From Salinicola avicenniae (GTDB taxonomy: Bacteria > Pseudomonadota > Gammaproteobacteria > Pseudomonadales > Halomonadaceae): a stretch of DNA of 64,000 bases. Each line of letters starts with the position of its first letter. Within the stretch, counting starts at the first letter, position 1. A program made the translations under genes and the position numbers. The stretch lies in assembly GCF_023736115.1 (NCBI RefSeq), contig NZ_JAKQZC010000005.1, positions 248,001 to 312,000 on the forward strand, read 5' to 3'. Below the pieces are notes generated by a model, which was not told the DNA's origin, ran no database searches, and saw only the letters and a program-made list of their open reading frames with translations. This document shows, in pieces, positions 7,852 through 17,890 of this stretch.

Positions 7852-10254
7852 TTAGTGTGTGCTGATATTGGTCTGCGAGGATGCCGCATCGTCACTGCTC
7901 TTTTCCTCGCCATCAACGTGATGGGTCAATGCTACGGACAACACATCATCAATCCACTTGACTGGACGAATATCCAATGCATTCTTGATGTTGTCAGGCA
8001 CCTCCTTGAGGTCCCTGCGATTGTCCTCAGGTATAAGTACGACCTTTATACCACCGCGCCGGGCAGCCAGCAATTTCTCCTTCAGACCGCCAATCGGCAT
8101 GACCTCACCACGCAGATTGACCTCACCGGTCATGGCCACGTCGCAGCGTACTGGTCGACCACTATAGGCAGAGACCATCGCCGTTACCATGCCGATACCA
8201 GCGCTGGGGCCATCTTTCGGCGTCGCCCCCTCGGGAACGTGGATATGCAGATCCTCTTTCTCGAAGCGCTCCGGGTCGATACCGATCTGCGGCGCACGAG
8301 CACGCACGACCGTATGAGCCGCACTGACCGACTCCTTCATCACGTCGCCGAGCGACCCCGTCTTGTTGAGGCGCCCTTTGCCAGGCGTGACGACTGATTC
8401 GATGTAGAGGAGCTCGCCTCCCACCGAGGTCCATGCCAGCCCCGTGACGCGCCCGACCTGATGCTCCTGGTCAGCCAGACCGTAGCTGTAACGGCGTACG
8501 CCAGCATAGCGATCGACGTCCTCCGCAGATAGCATCAGCCCGGCCTGCGCGCCCTGGCCTTTCTCAGCCTCGAGACGCTCTCGCAACACTTTGCGGGCCA
8601 CCTTGGCAATCTGACGCTCGAGCTCACGAACGCCCGCCTCGCGAGAGTAGTAGCGAATCAGTTCGAGCACCGACTCGTCGCTGAAGACCAGCTCGTCATC
8701 TTTGAGCCCGTTGGCCTTGAGCTGTTTCGGGATGAGATAGCGCTTGGCAATCGCCAGTTTCTCATCCTCGGTATAGCCAGGCAGGCGAATGATCTCCATG
8801 CGGTCAAGCAACGGCCCCGGAATGTTCATCGAGTTCGCGGTACAGATGAACATCACGTCCGACAGGTCGTAGTCTAGCTCGAGATAGTGGTCATTGAACT
8901 TGTCGTTCTGCTCGGGATCCAGAACTTCGAGCAGCGCCGAGGCCGGATCGCCCCGATGATCCATGCCGATCTTGTCGACCTCATCGAGCAGAAACAACGG
9001 ATTTCGCACCCCAGCCTTGCTCATGCGCTGGATCAGCTTGCCGGGCAGCGAGCCGATGTACGTCCGACGATGGCCGCGGATCTCGGATTCGTCGCGAACG
9101 CCCCCTAGCGCCAAGCGTACGTAACGGCGATTGGTCGCACGAGCGATCGACTGCCCCAGCGAGGTCTTGCCTACCCCGGGCGGACCGACGAGACAAAGCA
9201 CAGGTCCTTTCAGCTTCTTGACCCGCTTCTGCACCGCAAGGTATTCAAGAATGCGCTCTTTGACTTCTTCCAGGCCGTAGTGGTCTTCGTCGAGCACCTG
9301 GGCGGCATGCGGTAGATCGTGACGCACGCGCGTGCGCTTCTTCCAGGGCACCGACAGCACCCAGTCCAGATAGGAGCGCACCACCGTCGCCTCGGCCGAC
9401 GTCGGCGACATCATCTTGAGCTTGTTGAGCTCCTGTGTCGCCTTGTCGACAGCCTCCTGCGGCATACCGGCTTCCTGGATACGCTGCTCGTACTTCTCGG
9501 CCTCGTTGGGCACGTTCTCGAGCTCGCCCATCTCCTTCTGGATGGCCTTCATCTGCTCGTTGAGATAGTACTCGCGCTGCGACTTCTCCATCTGGTCCTT
9601 GACCCGGGAACGAATCCGCTTTTCAACCTGCAACAGGTCAATCTCGGATTCGATCTGCGCCATCAGGTGCTCGATGCGATCGCGCACGCGATCCATCTCC
9701 AGCAGCTCCTGCTTGTCGTCGATTTTCAACGATAGATGGGCACAGATGGTATCCACCAGCCGGCTGGGATCTTCGATCTCTTGAAGCGACGAGAGCACTT
9801 CACTGGGTACTTTCTTGGAAAGCTTCACGTACTGCTCGAACTGGTTGAGCAGCACCCGAACCAGTGATTCCTGCTCGCGCTCGCTCAGCGGCTCACTGTC
9901 GCGACGCGAGGCCTGGGCCGCGATGAAGCCATCCTCGTCATCCAGCACCTGCTGAATATCCGCCCGAAAGCTACCCTCGATCAGCACCTTGACGGTGCCG
10001 TCAGGAAGTTTGAGCAGCTGCATGATCTCAGCCACGGTGCCGACGCCGAACAGGTCGTCGACGCCCGGATCGTCATGTGCGGCTTCTCGCTGCGCGACCA
10101 ACAGCACGCGCTTGTCCTGTTCCATCGCCGTTTCCAGCGCACGAATCGATTTTTCGCGCCCCACGAACAAAGGGATGACCATCTGCGGATAGACTACCAC
10201 GTCACGCAGCGGCAGGAGCGGAAGCTTCAGTGTCTGGTCAGAGCTCTGCGCCAT
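7852..10254 (-). CDS. lon: ATP-dependent protease Lon (LonA)
   Basis: The 800-residue AAA+ serine protease degrades misfolded and regulatory proteins. It shows the N-terminal LON substrate-binding domain (LPLLPLRDVVVYPQM), a central coiled coil, Walker A GPPGVGKTS, Walker B FLLDEVDKI, and the C-terminal protease domain with catalytic Ser in PKDGPSAG and Lys in GGLKEKLLAA. The ATG at 10254 is preferred over an ATG 51 nt upstream because GAGGA lies at suitable distance and the family N-terminus begins here. Neighbours clpX and hupB are the conserved ones. Confidence 0.97.
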   Translation of the reverse strand: MAQSSDQTLKLPLLPLRDVVVYPQMVIPLFVGREKSIRALETAMEQDKRVLLVAQREAAHDDPGVDDLFGVGTVAEIMQLLKLPDGTVKVLIEGSFRADIQQVLDDEDGFIAAQASRRDSEPLSEREQESLVRVLLNQFEQYVKLSKKVPSEVLSSLQEIEDPSRLVDTICAHLSLKIDDKQELLEMDRVRDRIEHLMAQIESEIDLLQVEKRIRSRVKDQMEKSQREYYLNEQMKAIQKEMGELENVPNEAEKYEQRIQEAGMPQEAVDKATQELNKLKMMSPTSAEATVVRSYLDWVLSVPWKKRTRVRHDLPHAAQVLDEDHYGLEEVKERILEYLAVQKRVKKLKGPVLCLVGPPGVGKTSLGQSIARATNRRYVRLALGGVRDESEIRGHRRTYIGSLPGKLIQRMSKAGVRNPLFLLDEVDKIGMDHRGDPASALLEVLDPEQNDKFNDHYLELDYDLSDVMFICTANSMNIPGPLLDRMEIIRLPGYTEDEKLAIAKRYLIPKQLKANGLKDDELVFSDESVLELIRYYSREAGVRELERQIAKVARKVLRERLEAEKGQGAQAGLMLSAEDVDRYAGVRRYSYGLADQEHQVGRVTGLAWTSVGGELLYIESVVTPGKGRLNKTGSLGDVMKESVSAAHTVVRARAPQIGIDPERFEKEDLHIHVPEGATPKDGPSAGIGMVTAMVSAYSGRPVRCDVAMTGEVNLRGEVMPIGGLKEKLLAARRGGIKVVLIPEDNRRDLKEVPDNIKNALDIRPVKWIDDVLSVALTHHVDGEEKSSDDAASSQTNISTH

Positions 10255-10366
10255 TACAGCTATTCCTCGACATACTTTCGGATGGGTGAGCCACCAGAGC
10301 GGCAATAGAGTCTACGTGGGGGCAGTGGCAGGCGGATGCAAGTGCCTCGCTGGATTCTCGCAATGC

Positions 10367-10399
10367 CGGAAACACCAAGGGGGCCATGCGGCCCCCTTG
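10367..10399 (-). terminator. Terminator between clpX and lon
   Basis: A 10-bp stem CAAGGGGGCC/GGCCCCCTTG with loop ATGC is followed on the minus strand by a U-rich but interrupted tract (GUGUUUCC). It separates clpX from lon. Confidence 0.65.
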
Positions 10400-10438
10400 A
10401 TCCGGCGTAAATGCGCACCTGCGGCGGCACCCAGACGT

Positions 10439-11722
10439 TCAGCCGTCCTTGTTGGCGACGCGGCCCTCTTCCTGCTTGGAGTAAATCAGCAGAGGATCAC
10501 TGTCGCCAGCGATGACGGACGCATCGATCACAACCTTACTGACGCCGTCGAGCGACGGCACGTCGTACATGGTTTCCAGCAGTACCGACTCGAGGATCGA
10601 GCGTAGCCCTCGCGCACCGGTCTTGCGCTCCATCGCCTTGTGCGCAACGGCGCGCAGCGCGTCCTCGCGAAAGTCCAGTTCGACGCCTTCCATTTCAAAA
10701 AGACGTGAATACTGCTTGACCAGCGAGTTCTTCGGCTCAACCAGTATTTCGATGAGCGCCTCTTCGGTCAGCTCGGTCAACGTGGCGATGACCGGGAGAC
10801 GGCCAACAAACTCCGGAATCAGGCCAAACTTGACCAGATCTTCCGGCTCGACGCCGGCAAGGATATCACCGACACCCTTGTCGCTCTCCTTGCTCTTGAC
10901 CGAAGCGTTGAAGCCGATACCGCCCTTCTCGGCGCGATCCCGGATCACTTTATCGAGCCCAGCAAAAGCACCGCCGACGATAAACAGGATATTTCCGGTA
11001 TCGACCTGCAGGAACTCCTGCTGCGGGTGCTTGCGCCCCCCTTGCGGCGGAACGGAAGCTGTCGTGCCTTCAATCAGCTTCAAGAGCGCCTGCTGGACCC
11101 CCTCGCCGGAGACATCTCGCGTGATCGAGGGATTGTCCGATTTGCGCGAAATCTTGTCGATCTCGTCAATGTAGACAATACCGCGCTGCGCCTTCTCGAC
11201 GTCGTAATCACACTTCTGCAACAGCTTCTGAATGATGTTCTCGACGTCCTCGCCCACGTAGCCGGCTTCGGTCAGCGTCGTCGCATCAGCAATGGTGAAC
11301 GGCACATTCAGCAGCCGCGCCAGCGTCTCGGCCAACAGCGTCTTACCGCTACCTGTCGGGCCGATCAGCAGAATATTGGACTTGCCAAGCTCAATGTCAT
11401 CGCCCTTGCCGGCAACGCCGCGCAAGCGCTTGTAGTGATTGTAGACGGCCACAGACAGCACCATTTTGGCGCGATCCTGCCCAATCACGTAATCATCGAG
11501 CGTGTTGCGAATTTCACGCGGTACTGGAAGACGGTCTTCATCGCTCTCGGCGTCGGCTTCCAGAACCTCTTCGCGAATGATGTCATTGCAGAGATCGACA
11601 CATTCGTCACAGATGTAGACGGACGGACCGGCAATTAGCTTGCGAACTTCGTTCTGGTTCTTGCCGCAGAACGAGCAGTAGAGCAGCTTGCCGTTGTCGT
11701 CTTTGCCTTTACCGTCGGCCAT
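10439..11722 (-). CDS. clpX: ClpXP protease ATPase subunit ClpX
   Basis: A hexameric AAA+ unfoldase that delivers substrates to ClpP. The 427-residue protein has the N-terminal C4 zinc finger (CSFCGKNQ ... ICDECVDLC), Walker A GPTGSGKT, the pore-1 loop GYVGED, Walker [11 protein letters not shown] and the C-terminal sensor-2 region with GARGLRSI. The IGF ClpP-docking loop is represented by IGFN in the segment GGIGFNASV. It lies 63 nt downstream of clpP in the same direction. Confidence 0.97.
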   Translation of the reverse strand: MADGKGKDDNGKLLYCSFCGKNQNEVRKLIAGPSVYICDECVDLCNDIIREEVLEADAESDEDRLPVPREIRNTLDDYVIGQDRAKMVLSVAVYNHYKRLRGVAGKGDDIELGKSNILLIGPTGSGKTLLAETLARLLNVPFTIADATTLTEAGYVGEDVENIIQKLLQKCDYDVEKAQRGIVYIDEIDKISRKSDNPSITRDVSGEGVQQALLKLIEGTTASVPPQGGRKHPQQEFLQVDTGNILFIVGGAFAGLDKVIRDRAEKGGIGFNASVKSKESDKGVGDILAGVEPEDLVKFGLIPEFVGRLPVIATLTELTEEALIEILVEPKNSLVKQYSRLFEMEGVELDFREDALRAVAHKAMERKTGARGLRSILESVLLETMYDVPSLDGVSKVVIDASVIAGDSDPLLIYSKQEEGRVANKDG

Positions 11723-11785
11723 TCGTGTACCTCGTCAGGACGACGGCGCCAGGCGCCGCCGTGTGAAACCTTGACTCAAACGCTA

Positions 11786-12406
11786 TCAGGATACCGGACG
11801 CTTATCCAGCACGGCATCGATGAGGCCGTACTCGACGGCCTGCGTGCCGTCCATGAAGTTGTCGCGATCGGTGTCCTGCGCGATCTTGTCGATATCCTGC
11901 CCCGTGTGGTCCGCCAGAATGCGATTGAGTTTCTGACGAATGGTCAGGATTTCGCGCGTGTGGATCTCGATATCCGTAGCTTGGCCCTGGTAGCCGCCCA
12001 ACGGCTGATGGATCATCATGCGCGAGTGCGGCAGACAGAAGCGCTTGCCCTTAGCGCCGCCGGTCAACAGCAGAGCGCCCATGCTCGCTGCCTGCCCGAT
12101 GCAGACCGTGGACACGTCCGGCTTGACGAACTGCATGGTGTCGTAGATCGACATGCCAGCCGTCACCGAACCACCCGGCGAGTTGATATAAAGATGGATA
12201 TCCTTGTCCGGATTCTCGGACTCGAGGAAAAGCAGCTGCGCCACGACCAGGTTGGCCATGTAGTCTTCGACCGGCCCCACCAGAAAAATGACGCGCTCTT
12301 TGAGCAGACGGGAGTAGATATCATACGACCGCTCACCGCGCGAACTCTGTTCCACCACCATCGGAACCAGGCCGCCGGCATTACTGATGTCGAACTCGTT
12401 TTGCAT
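11786..12406 (-). CDS. clpP: ATP-dependent Clp protease proteolytic subunit ClpP
   Basis: The serine protease chamber subunit has 206 residues from the chosen start. Catalytic residues are visible as Ser in [10 protein letters not shown], His in MMIHQPLGG and Asp in TDRDNFM. The ATG at 12406 is taken because AAGGAA precedes it and the 12 upstream in-frame residues are not family-like. It sits between tig and clpX, the conserved gammaproteobacterial order. Confidence 0.97.
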   Translation of the reverse strand: MQNEFDISNAGGLVPMVVEQSSRGERSYDIYSRLLKERVIFLVGPVEDYMANLVVAQLLFLESENPDKDIHLYINSPGGSVTAGMSIYDTMQFVKPDVSTVCIGQAASMGALLLTGGAKGKRFCLPHSRMMIHQPLGGYQGQATDIEIHTREILTIRQKLNRILADHTGQDIDKIAQDTDRDNFMDGTQAVEYGLIDAVLDKRPVS

Positions 12407-12491
12407 CGCGATTTCCTTACATCCGGTGATTGTCAGGCCCATCGACTAGCGACCCGGCCGCAGCCGGGTCACTTCGCTTACCAAGCACCTA

Positions 12492-13847
12492 TCATGCGTT
12501 GGAATCGCTTTCCTCAGCCTCTTCGTCTTCGGCCGCATCCTGAGACTGCTGGGCAGCCTGAAGCACTTGCTCGTAGCTCATGCTGACGTCATTAACCTGG
12601 GCCTGCTCGAGCAGCTTGTCAACGGCCTTGTCTTCCAGTACGGCAGACTTGACCTGGTTCTTGAGCTCATCGTTCTGCAGGTACTGCTCGACAACCTGTT
12701 CCGGCTGCTGATACTGAGCCGCCAGCTCCTCGGCACGGGCACGAATCTCGTCGTCGCTGGCATCAAGCTCATTCTGCTTGATCACCTCCGCCAGCAGCAG
12801 CCCCACCTTGACACGGGTCCGCGCCTGGTCGGCGAACAGCTCGTTTGGCAGCTGGCTGACATCGAAGTCTTCGCCCAGACCGAACTGCTGCGCGGCCTGA
12901 CGCTTGAGCCCGTCGGTTTCCTGATCGATCAGCGCCTGCGGGACCGCGATGTCATTGGCTTGCTGCAGCGCGTCGAGCGCCTGCTGCTTGACGCGATTCT
13001 GGACCGCCTGCTTGACCTCGCGCTCCATGTTGCTCTTGATCTCGGCACGGAACTTGTCCATGTCGCCATCTTCGACACCGAACTCCTTGATGAAGTCGGC
13101 ATCGACTTCCGGCTGAACCTTGCCGGAAACCTCGTGAACCTTGACCTTGAAAGTCGCTTCCTGACCCGCAAGATGCTCGGCCTGGTAGTCTTCCGGGAAG
13201 GTCACGCTGACCTGCTTCTCTTCGCCAGCCGTGGCACCCACCAGCTGCTCTTCAAAGCCGGGGATGAACCGGTTGGAGCCCAATTCGAGCTCGTGACCTT
13301 CGGCGGCCCCCCCTTCAAACGGCTCGTCGCCAAGGAAGCCCTGAAAATCGATCTTGACCTGATCCCCCATCTCCGCGGCACGTTCCACCGGCTGGAATGC
13401 CGCGCGCTGCGTGCGCAGGGTTTCGATCATCTGGTCGATGTCGGCTTCCGTGATCTCGGTCTGGGGACGCTCGATTTCGGTGCCGTCGATGCCGGCCAGC
13501 TCGATCTCCGGATAGATCTCCAGCGTCGCGACAAACTCCAGATCCTTGCCATCCTGATCGACCTTGGGCTCGATCGACGGGTAGCCAGCCGGGTTCAGGC
13601 TCTCTTCAGTGACGGCGCGCACATAGTGCTGACGCATCATCTCACTGACGACTTCGTTACGAACGTCCTTGCCATAACGCTGGCGAACGACGGCCATCGG
13701 GATCTTCCCTTGACGAAAGCCATTCAGACGAACGCGTTTGGCGGTTTCTTGCAGGCGGGCCGCAACGGCCTCATCGACCTCGGAGGCCGGCACCTGAACG
13801 GTGATGCGACGTTCGATCTGGGATGTCGTCTCAACGGAAACTTGCAT
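12492..13847 (-). CDS. tig: Trigger factor (ribosome-associated chaperone)
   Basis: Binds at the ribosomal exit tunnel and folds nascent chains. The 451 residues begin MQVSVETTSQIERRI. They show the ribosome-binding signature GFRQGKIP near residue 40, a central FKBP-type PPIase domain (GDQVKIDFQGFLGDEPFEGG) and a long helical C-terminal chaperone domain ending in an acidic tail. The ATG at 13847 is chosen over one 111 nt upstream, since the homologous N-terminus and the GAGG Shine-Dalgarno fit there. It is the first gene of the tig-clpP-clpX block. Confidence 0.96.
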   Translation of the reverse strand: MQVSVETTSQIERRITVQVPASEVDEAVAARLQETAKRVRLNGFRQGKIPMAVVRQRYGKDVRNEVVSEMMRQHYVRAVTEESLNPAGYPSIEPKVDQDGKDLEFVATLEIYPEIELAGIDGTEIERPQTEITEADIDQMIETLRTQRAAFQPVERAAEMGDQVKIDFQGFLGDEPFEGGAAEGHELELGSNRFIPGFEEQLVGATAGEEKQVSVTFPEDYQAEHLAGQEATFKVKVHEVSGKVQPEVDADFIKEFGVEDGDMDKFRAEIKSNMEREVKQAVQNRVKQQALDALQQANDIAVPQALIDQETDGLKRQAAQQFGLGEDFDVSQLPNELFADQARTRVKVGLLLAEVIKQNELDASDDEIRARAEELAAQYQQPEQVVEQYLQNDELKNQVKSAVLEDKAVDKLLEQAQVNDVSMSYEQVLQAAQQSQDAAEDEEAEESDSNA

Positions 13848-13985
13848 AGATGATCCTCTACCGACGGGGCGTTCTGTGGTTTCAACTGAAAACAAGAGGG
13901 CGATTTTATGAATCCCCATGTCTACTGGCAAGCAGACCTGAGGCGTAAATGGTGCCATTTGGCAAGAAATACAAGGGTAACGTCG

Positions 13986-14006
13986 AAAAAATGTCTTCTA
14001 CAGACA
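13986..14006 (-). terminator. Weak terminator after the tRNA operon
   Basis: On the minus strand TGTCT/AGACA forms a 5-bp stem with a 5-nt loop followed by six U. It lies about 95 nt beyond the last tRNA-His and upstream of tig, so it could end the tRNA transcript. The stem is short. Confidence 0.45.
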
Positions 14007-14100
14007 ATCAGAGACGCACAAGAGAGCATGCATCAGCAGGATTCAAGCAGATACAGAAGAAGACGAGGAGAACGCTGGAGGCAGGAAGCACGAGGCGAAA

Positions 14101-14176
14101 TGGGGTGGATGATGGGGATCGAACCCACGACCACCGGAGCCACAATCCGGGGCTCTACCACTGAGCTACACCCACC
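14101..14176 (-). tRNA. tRNA-His (GUG), distal copy
   Basis: On the minus strand the sequence folds as a complete cloverleaf: acceptor from GGTGGGT with the extra 5' G typical of tRNA-His, D arm GTAGCTC, anticodon loop TTGTGGC (anticodon GTG), T arm GTGGGTTCGATCCCC, and encoded 3' CCA. It is the second of two identical His tRNAs, separated by 22 nt. Confidence 0.95.
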
Positions 14177-14198
14177 ATTTCGCAAGCTGTCATCGGTT

Positions 14199-14274
14199 TG
14201 GGGTGGATGATGGGGATCGAACCCACGACCACCGGAGCCACAATCCGGGGCTCTACCACTGAGCTACACCCACC
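14199..14274 (-). tRNA. tRNA-His (GUG), proximal copy
   Basis: Identical over its full 76 nt to the neighbouring copy, with anticodon GTG and encoded CCA. The operon order in transcription is Pro, Arg, His, His. Enteric bacteria have a related Arg-His-Leu-Pro operon. Confidence 0.95.
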
Positions 14275-14306
14275 ACACCGATACTGCATCGACTGGCCAC
14301 CATTGT

Positions 14307-14383
14307 TGGCGCGCCCAGCAGGACTCGAACCTGCAACCTACGGCTTAGAAGGCCGTTGCTCTATCCGGTTGAGCTATAGGCGC
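14307..14383 (-). tRNA. tRNA-Arg (UCU)
   Basis: The minus strand gives a 77-nt cloverleaf with acceptor starting GCGCCTA, anticodon loop CTTCTAA (anticodon TCT), T loop GTTCGAGTC and encoded CCA. It reads the rarer AGA/AGG codons. Confidence 0.95.
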
Positions 14384-14429
14384 ATTCCAATACCGGCTGC
14401 ATCCTCATTCGACCATTTGCGAGATTGCC

Positions 14430-14506
14430 TGGTCGGGGTAGAGGGATTTGAACCCCCGACATCCTGCTCCCAAAGCAGGCGCGCTACCAGACTGCGCTAT
14501 ACCCCG
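14430..14506 (-). tRNA. tRNA-Pro (UGG)
   Basis: The minus strand gives a 77-nt cloverleaf starting CGGGGTATAGCGCAG, with anticodon loop TTTGGGA (anticodon TGG), T loop GTTCAAATC and 3' GACCA. It is the first gene of the tRNA operon. Confidence 0.95.
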
Positions 14507-14555
14507 GACAAATCGCTTGATCGATGACGCTACGAGCCCCTTCGATGCGAGGCGT

Positions 14556-14583
14556 ATTCTACGGATCATTTCTGTCGGGTCAA
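14556..14583 (-). promoter_or_regulatory. Promoter of the Pro-Arg-His-His tRNA operon
   Basis: On the minus strand TTGACC (-35), a 16-nt spacer and TAGAAT (-10) lie 50 nt upstream of tRNA-Pro. A GC-rich stretch (GCCTCGC) follows the -10 box, the kind of discriminator seen at stringently controlled stable-RNA promoters. Confidence 0.72.
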
Positions 14584-14748
14584 GCCCTTACGTGATTTTT
14601 ACGTGCAAACATCGAACCCGGCAGCCGCTGGCAAAGGCCAGGAATCGCAGCAACACCAACCTTCGCGTTGACTGCCGCTCTAGGCATGCGAAAATTGCCG
14701 ACTTCGTCGGGTACCCATCACCCGCCCGTTATCTAGAAAGGAAAGTCG

Positions 14749-15606
14749 ATGACCGCTCAGTTGATCGACGGCAAACGCATTGCCGGCGCCATCCGTCAAC
14801 AGGTGAAGACCGAGGTGGAGCAGCGGCTCCAGCAAGGACGCCGCCGCCCGGGATTGGCCGTCATTCTCGTCGGACATGATCCGGCCTCCGAGATCTACGT
14901 GAGCCACAAGCACCGCGCGTGTGAAAACGCCGGCATCTCCTCCTTTAGCCACCGCCTCGAAGCCGACACCTCCCAACAGGCACTCGAAGCCGTGATCGAC
15001 AGCCTGAACGCGGATGATGCGGTCGACGGTATCTTGCTGCAATTGCCGCTGCCTCCCCACCTGGACGCGAATCCTCTCCTGGAACGCATTCGCCCGGACA
15101 AGGATGTCGACGGCTTCCACCCCTACAACCTCGGCAGGCTGGCACAGCGCCTGCCTCTGCTGCGCCCCTGCACGCCCAAGGGCATCATGACGCTACTGGA
15201 GCAGAGCGGTATCGCCCTGCGTGGCCTCGAGGCCACCGTAGTGGGCGCCTCGAATATCGTTGGCCGCCCGATGTCGCTGGAGTTGCTATTGGCTGGCTGC
15301 ACCACGACAGTCTGCCATCGCTTTACGCAGGATCTGGAAGCCAAGGTTCGCCAGGCCGACCTGCTGGTCGTGGCGGCAGGCAAGCCGGGATTGATCGATG
15401 GTCGCTGGGTCAAATCCGGCGCCGTGGTCATCGACGTGGGCATGAATCGCCGTGAGGATGGGAGCCTGGTCGGCGACGTCGACTTCGACAGTGCCGCCGA
15501 GCGCGCCAGCTGGATCACGCCGGTCCCCGGTGGCGTCGGCCCGATGACCGTCGCCACCCTCTTGCAGAACACTTTGCAGGCCGCCGAGCTGCATGACGCA
15601 GCCTAG
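14749..15606 (+). CDS. folD: Methylenetetrahydrofolate dehydrogenase/cyclohydrolase FolD
   Basis: A bifunctional enzyme interconverting 5,10-methylene- and 10-formyl-tetrahydrofolate. The 285-residue protein has the catalytic motif VSHKHRACE (with the conserved YxxxK-type lysine), [10 protein letters not shown], the Rossmann segment [12 protein letters not shown], and the C-terminal [17 protein letters not shown] lies 7-10 nt before the ATG. It is followed by mtnN, 28 nt after its stop. Confidence 0.97.
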   Translation: MTAQLIDGKRIAGAIRQQVKTEVEQRLQQGRRRPGLAVILVGHDPASEIYVSHKHRACENAGISSFSHRLEADTSQQALEAVIDSLNADDAVDGILLQLPLPPHLDANPLLERIRPDKDVDGFHPYNLGRLAQRLPLLRPCTPKGIMTLLEQSGIALRGLEATVVGASNIVGRPMSLELLLAGCTTTVCHRFTQDLEAKVRQADLLVVAAGKPGLIDGRWVKSGAVVIDVGMNRREDGSLVGDVDFDSAAERASWITPVPGGVGPMTVATLLQNTLQAAELHDAA

Positions 15607-15634
15607 AACGCCTTCTATCCATGACGGAGTCCGC

Positions 15635-16348
15635 ATGCAGACCATTGGAATCATTGGCGCCATGCAGCAGGAAGTTGCCCTGCTCGCGTCGCAGCTCGAC
15701 AACGCGCGCGTCGAACATCACCCTGGTGGCACCTTCCATTGCGGTGAGCGCCATGGTGTGTCGATCGTGCTGCTGCAATCCGGTATCGGCAAGGTCAACG
15801 CCAGCGTGGGCACCACCCAGCTGCTGACCCACTATCGGCCAGACGCCATCATCAATACCGGCTCCGCCGGCGGCTTCGGCAGCGAGCTCGAGGTTGGTGA
15901 CGTGGTGATCTCGCGTGAAGTGCGCCATCACGATGTCGATGTCACGGCCTTCGGTTACGAGATGGGCCAAGTACCCGGCCTGCCCGCGGGCTTTGCGGCC
16001 GATCCCGTGCTGGTCGCCGCCGCTCGCAGCTGCATCGAGTCACTCGGCGAGCTGCGCGTCTTCGAAGGGCTGATCTGCACCGGTGACAGCTTCATGGCCG
16101 ATCCGCAACGCGTGAATACGACCCGCACCCAGTTCCCGCAGATGCTGGCCGTCGAAATGGAAGCGGCTGCCATCGCGCAGACCTGCCACCTGTTCGACTG
16201 CCCCTTCGTGGTCATCCGCGCGCTATCGGATATCGCCGGCAAGGAATCGAACCTTTCCTTTGACGCTTTTCTCGATCAGGCGGCCACGCACTCCGCCAAG
16301 ATGGTCGATGCCATCGTGGCCAAATTGGCGAAACCGGACAACGAGTAG
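15635..16348 (+). CDS. mtnN: 5'-methylthioadenosine/S-adenosylhomocysteine nucleosidase
   Basis: Cleaves MTA and SAH to free adenine, recycling SAM by-products and feeding autoinducer-2 precursors where LuxS exists. The 237-residue protein shows the GIIGAMQQE start, INTGSAGGF, catalytic Glu in VEMEAAAIAQ and Asp in RALSDIAG. The ATG at 15635 is chosen because GGAG precedes it and homology begins exactly there; an upstream in-frame ATG at 15593 overlaps the folD end. The released adenine could be salvaged by apt elsewhere in the window. Confidence 0.96.
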   Translation: MQTIGIIGAMQQEVALLASQLDNARVEHHPGGTFHCGERHGVSIVLLQSGIGKVNASVGTTQLLTHYRPDAIINTGSAGGFGSELEVGDVVISREVRHHDVDVTAFGYEMGQVPGLPAGFAADPVLVAAARSCIESLGELRVFEGLICTGDSFMADPQRVNTTRTQFPQMLAVEMEAAAIAQTCHLFDCPFVVIRALSDIAGKESNLSFDAFLDQAATHSAKMVDAIVAKLAKPDNE

Positions 16349-16379
16349 GCGTCACGATCTGCGCTCCCGGCTCCGAAAA

Positions 16380-16411
16380 CAAGAAACCCCGCCATCCGGC
16401 GGGGTTTCTTG
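16380..16411 (+). terminator. Bidirectional terminator between mtnN and cysS
   Basis: A perfect 14-bp inverted repeat CAAGAAACCCCGCC/GGCGGGGTTTCTTG with loop ATCC carries A-rich and U-rich flanks on both sides. It lies between the convergent mtnN and cysS, so it should serve both. Confidence 0.85.
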
Positions 16412-16477
16412 TCTGGGAAGCATTTCCTGACAGAGCATGCCCTGACAGCTCGCCCTGACGAGCGCAACTGGATCACG

Positions 16478-17875
16478 TCAACGATCAGGCGCCTCGAAAC
16501 TCCAGCGCGTGCCCTCGCGAGAATCCTTGAGCACGATTCCCAGCGCCGCGAGCTCATCGCGAATCCGGTCCGCCTCGGCAAAGTCACGCTGTCGCTTGGC
16601 CTCCGCGCGCGCCTCGATGCGCAACTCAATGTCCGCCTCGTCGAGCGGCAAGGCATCGGCACCCGCCTTGAGAAAATCGGCGGGCTCTCGCGTCAGCAGC
16701 CCCAGCATTCCCCCGAGGCGCTTCAGTTCCCCGGCCAGCGCTCCCGCCTGCTTCACGTCACTATCTCGCAGACGATTGACTTCACGTACCAGATCGAACA
16801 GCACGGCCAGCGCTTCAGGCGTATTGAAGTCGTCATTCATCGCCACGGTAAATCGCTGCGCATACCGAAGATCGACATTCCCGTCAGCGACCGCCACACC
16901 GTCCAGCGCATGATAGAAACGCTCGAGCGAACGACGCGCCTCCTCGAGCGAATCCGGCGCATAGTTGATCGGGCTACGGTAGTGACTCGCCACCAGCAGA
17001 TAACGTACGACTTCGGGGTCATGCACGGCCAGTACGTCGCGGATGGTGAAAAAGTTACCCAGCGACTTGGACATCTTTTCCTGATTCACCCGCACCGCAC
17101 CGGCATGCATCCAGACATTCACGTAGGGCTTGCCGGTGGCCGCCTCGCTCTGGGCGATCTCGTTTTCATGGTGCGGAAAGGTCAGGTCGGGGCCGCCGCC
17201 ATGAATATCGAATGTCTCTCCCAGGCAGCAGGTCGACATCGCCGAGCACTCGATGTGCCAGCCCGGCCGTCCCGCCCCCCAGGGAGACGGCCAACTGGCC
17301 TCGCCCGGCTTGGCGGCTTTCCACAGGACGAAATCGAGCGGATCCTCCTTATGGGAGTCAACATCCACTCTCGCCCCGGCCCGCATCTCGTCGAGGTTGC
17401 GGTTGTTGAGCTTGCCGTAGCCCGCGAACCGCCTGACGCGATAGTAGACATCGCCATTGTCCGCCGCATAGGCATAGCCATTGGCGATCAGCCGCTCGAT
17501 CATCGCCAGGATATCGTCGACATGAGCGGTGGCCCGCGGCTCCGCATCCGGGCGCAGAACGCCGAGACGCCCCTCGTCTTCATGCATTGCGGCGATCATG
17601 CGGTCGGTTAGCTCGGCAATGCTCTCTCCGTTCTCTTCCGCTCGCTTGAGAATCTTGTCGTCGATGTCCGTGATATTGCGAACGTAGGTGACATCGAGAC
17701 CGGTCTCCCGCAGCCAGCGGGTGATCACATCGAACGCGACCATGACGCGAGCGTGGCCCAGATGGCAGTAGTCGTAGACGGTCATGCCGCAGACATACAT
17801 GCGCACCTTGCCCGGCTCGATAGGAACCAGCGTTTCCTTCTGTCGCGTCAGCGTGTTGTAGATCTCCAGCGCCAT
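16478..17875 (-). CDS. cysS: Cysteinyl-tRNA synthetase
   Basis: A class I aminoacyl-tRNA synthetase of 465 residues. The HIGH motif is HLGHARV, preceded by the zinc-ligand Cys in YVCGMTVYD. The KMSKS motif is EKMSKSLGN. The WHIECSAMS segment carries a further zinc-site cysteine. It lies 15 nt downstream of glnS in the same direction, so the two synthetases are probably cotranscribed. Confidence 0.97.
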   Translation of the reverse strand: MALEIYNTLTRQKETLVPIEPGKVRMYVCGMTVYDYCHLGHARVMVAFDVITRWLRETGLDVTYVRNITDIDDKILKRAEENGESIAELTDRMIAAMHEDEGRLGVLRPDAEPRATAHVDDILAMIERLIANGYAYAADNGDVYYRVRRFAGYGKLNNRNLDEMRAGARVDVDSHKEDPLDFVLWKAAKPGEASWPSPWGAGRPGWHIECSAMSTCCLGETFDIHGGGPDLTFPHHENEIAQSEAATGKPYVNVWMHAGAVRVNQEKMSKSLGNFFTIRDVLAVHDPEVVRYLLVASHYRSPINYAPDSLEEARRSLERFYHALDGVAVADGNVDLRYAQRFTVAMNDDFNTPEALAVLFDLVREVNRLRDSDVKQAGALAGELKRLGGMLGLLTREPADFLKAGADALPLDEADIELRIEARAEAKRQRDFAEADRIRDELAALGIVLKDSREGTRWSFEAPDR

Positions 17876-17890
17876 GCTCTTCCTTGCCCC

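Noticed and set aside
12567-13853. 428-codon plus-strand frame opposite tig
   Set aside because: Leucine-rich shadow of the trigger-factor gene; no start signal or domain.
14101-14527. Plus-strand protein frames across the tRNA genes
   Set aside because: Repeated peptide GWMMGIEPTTTGA is a translation of the tRNA-His complement, not a gene.
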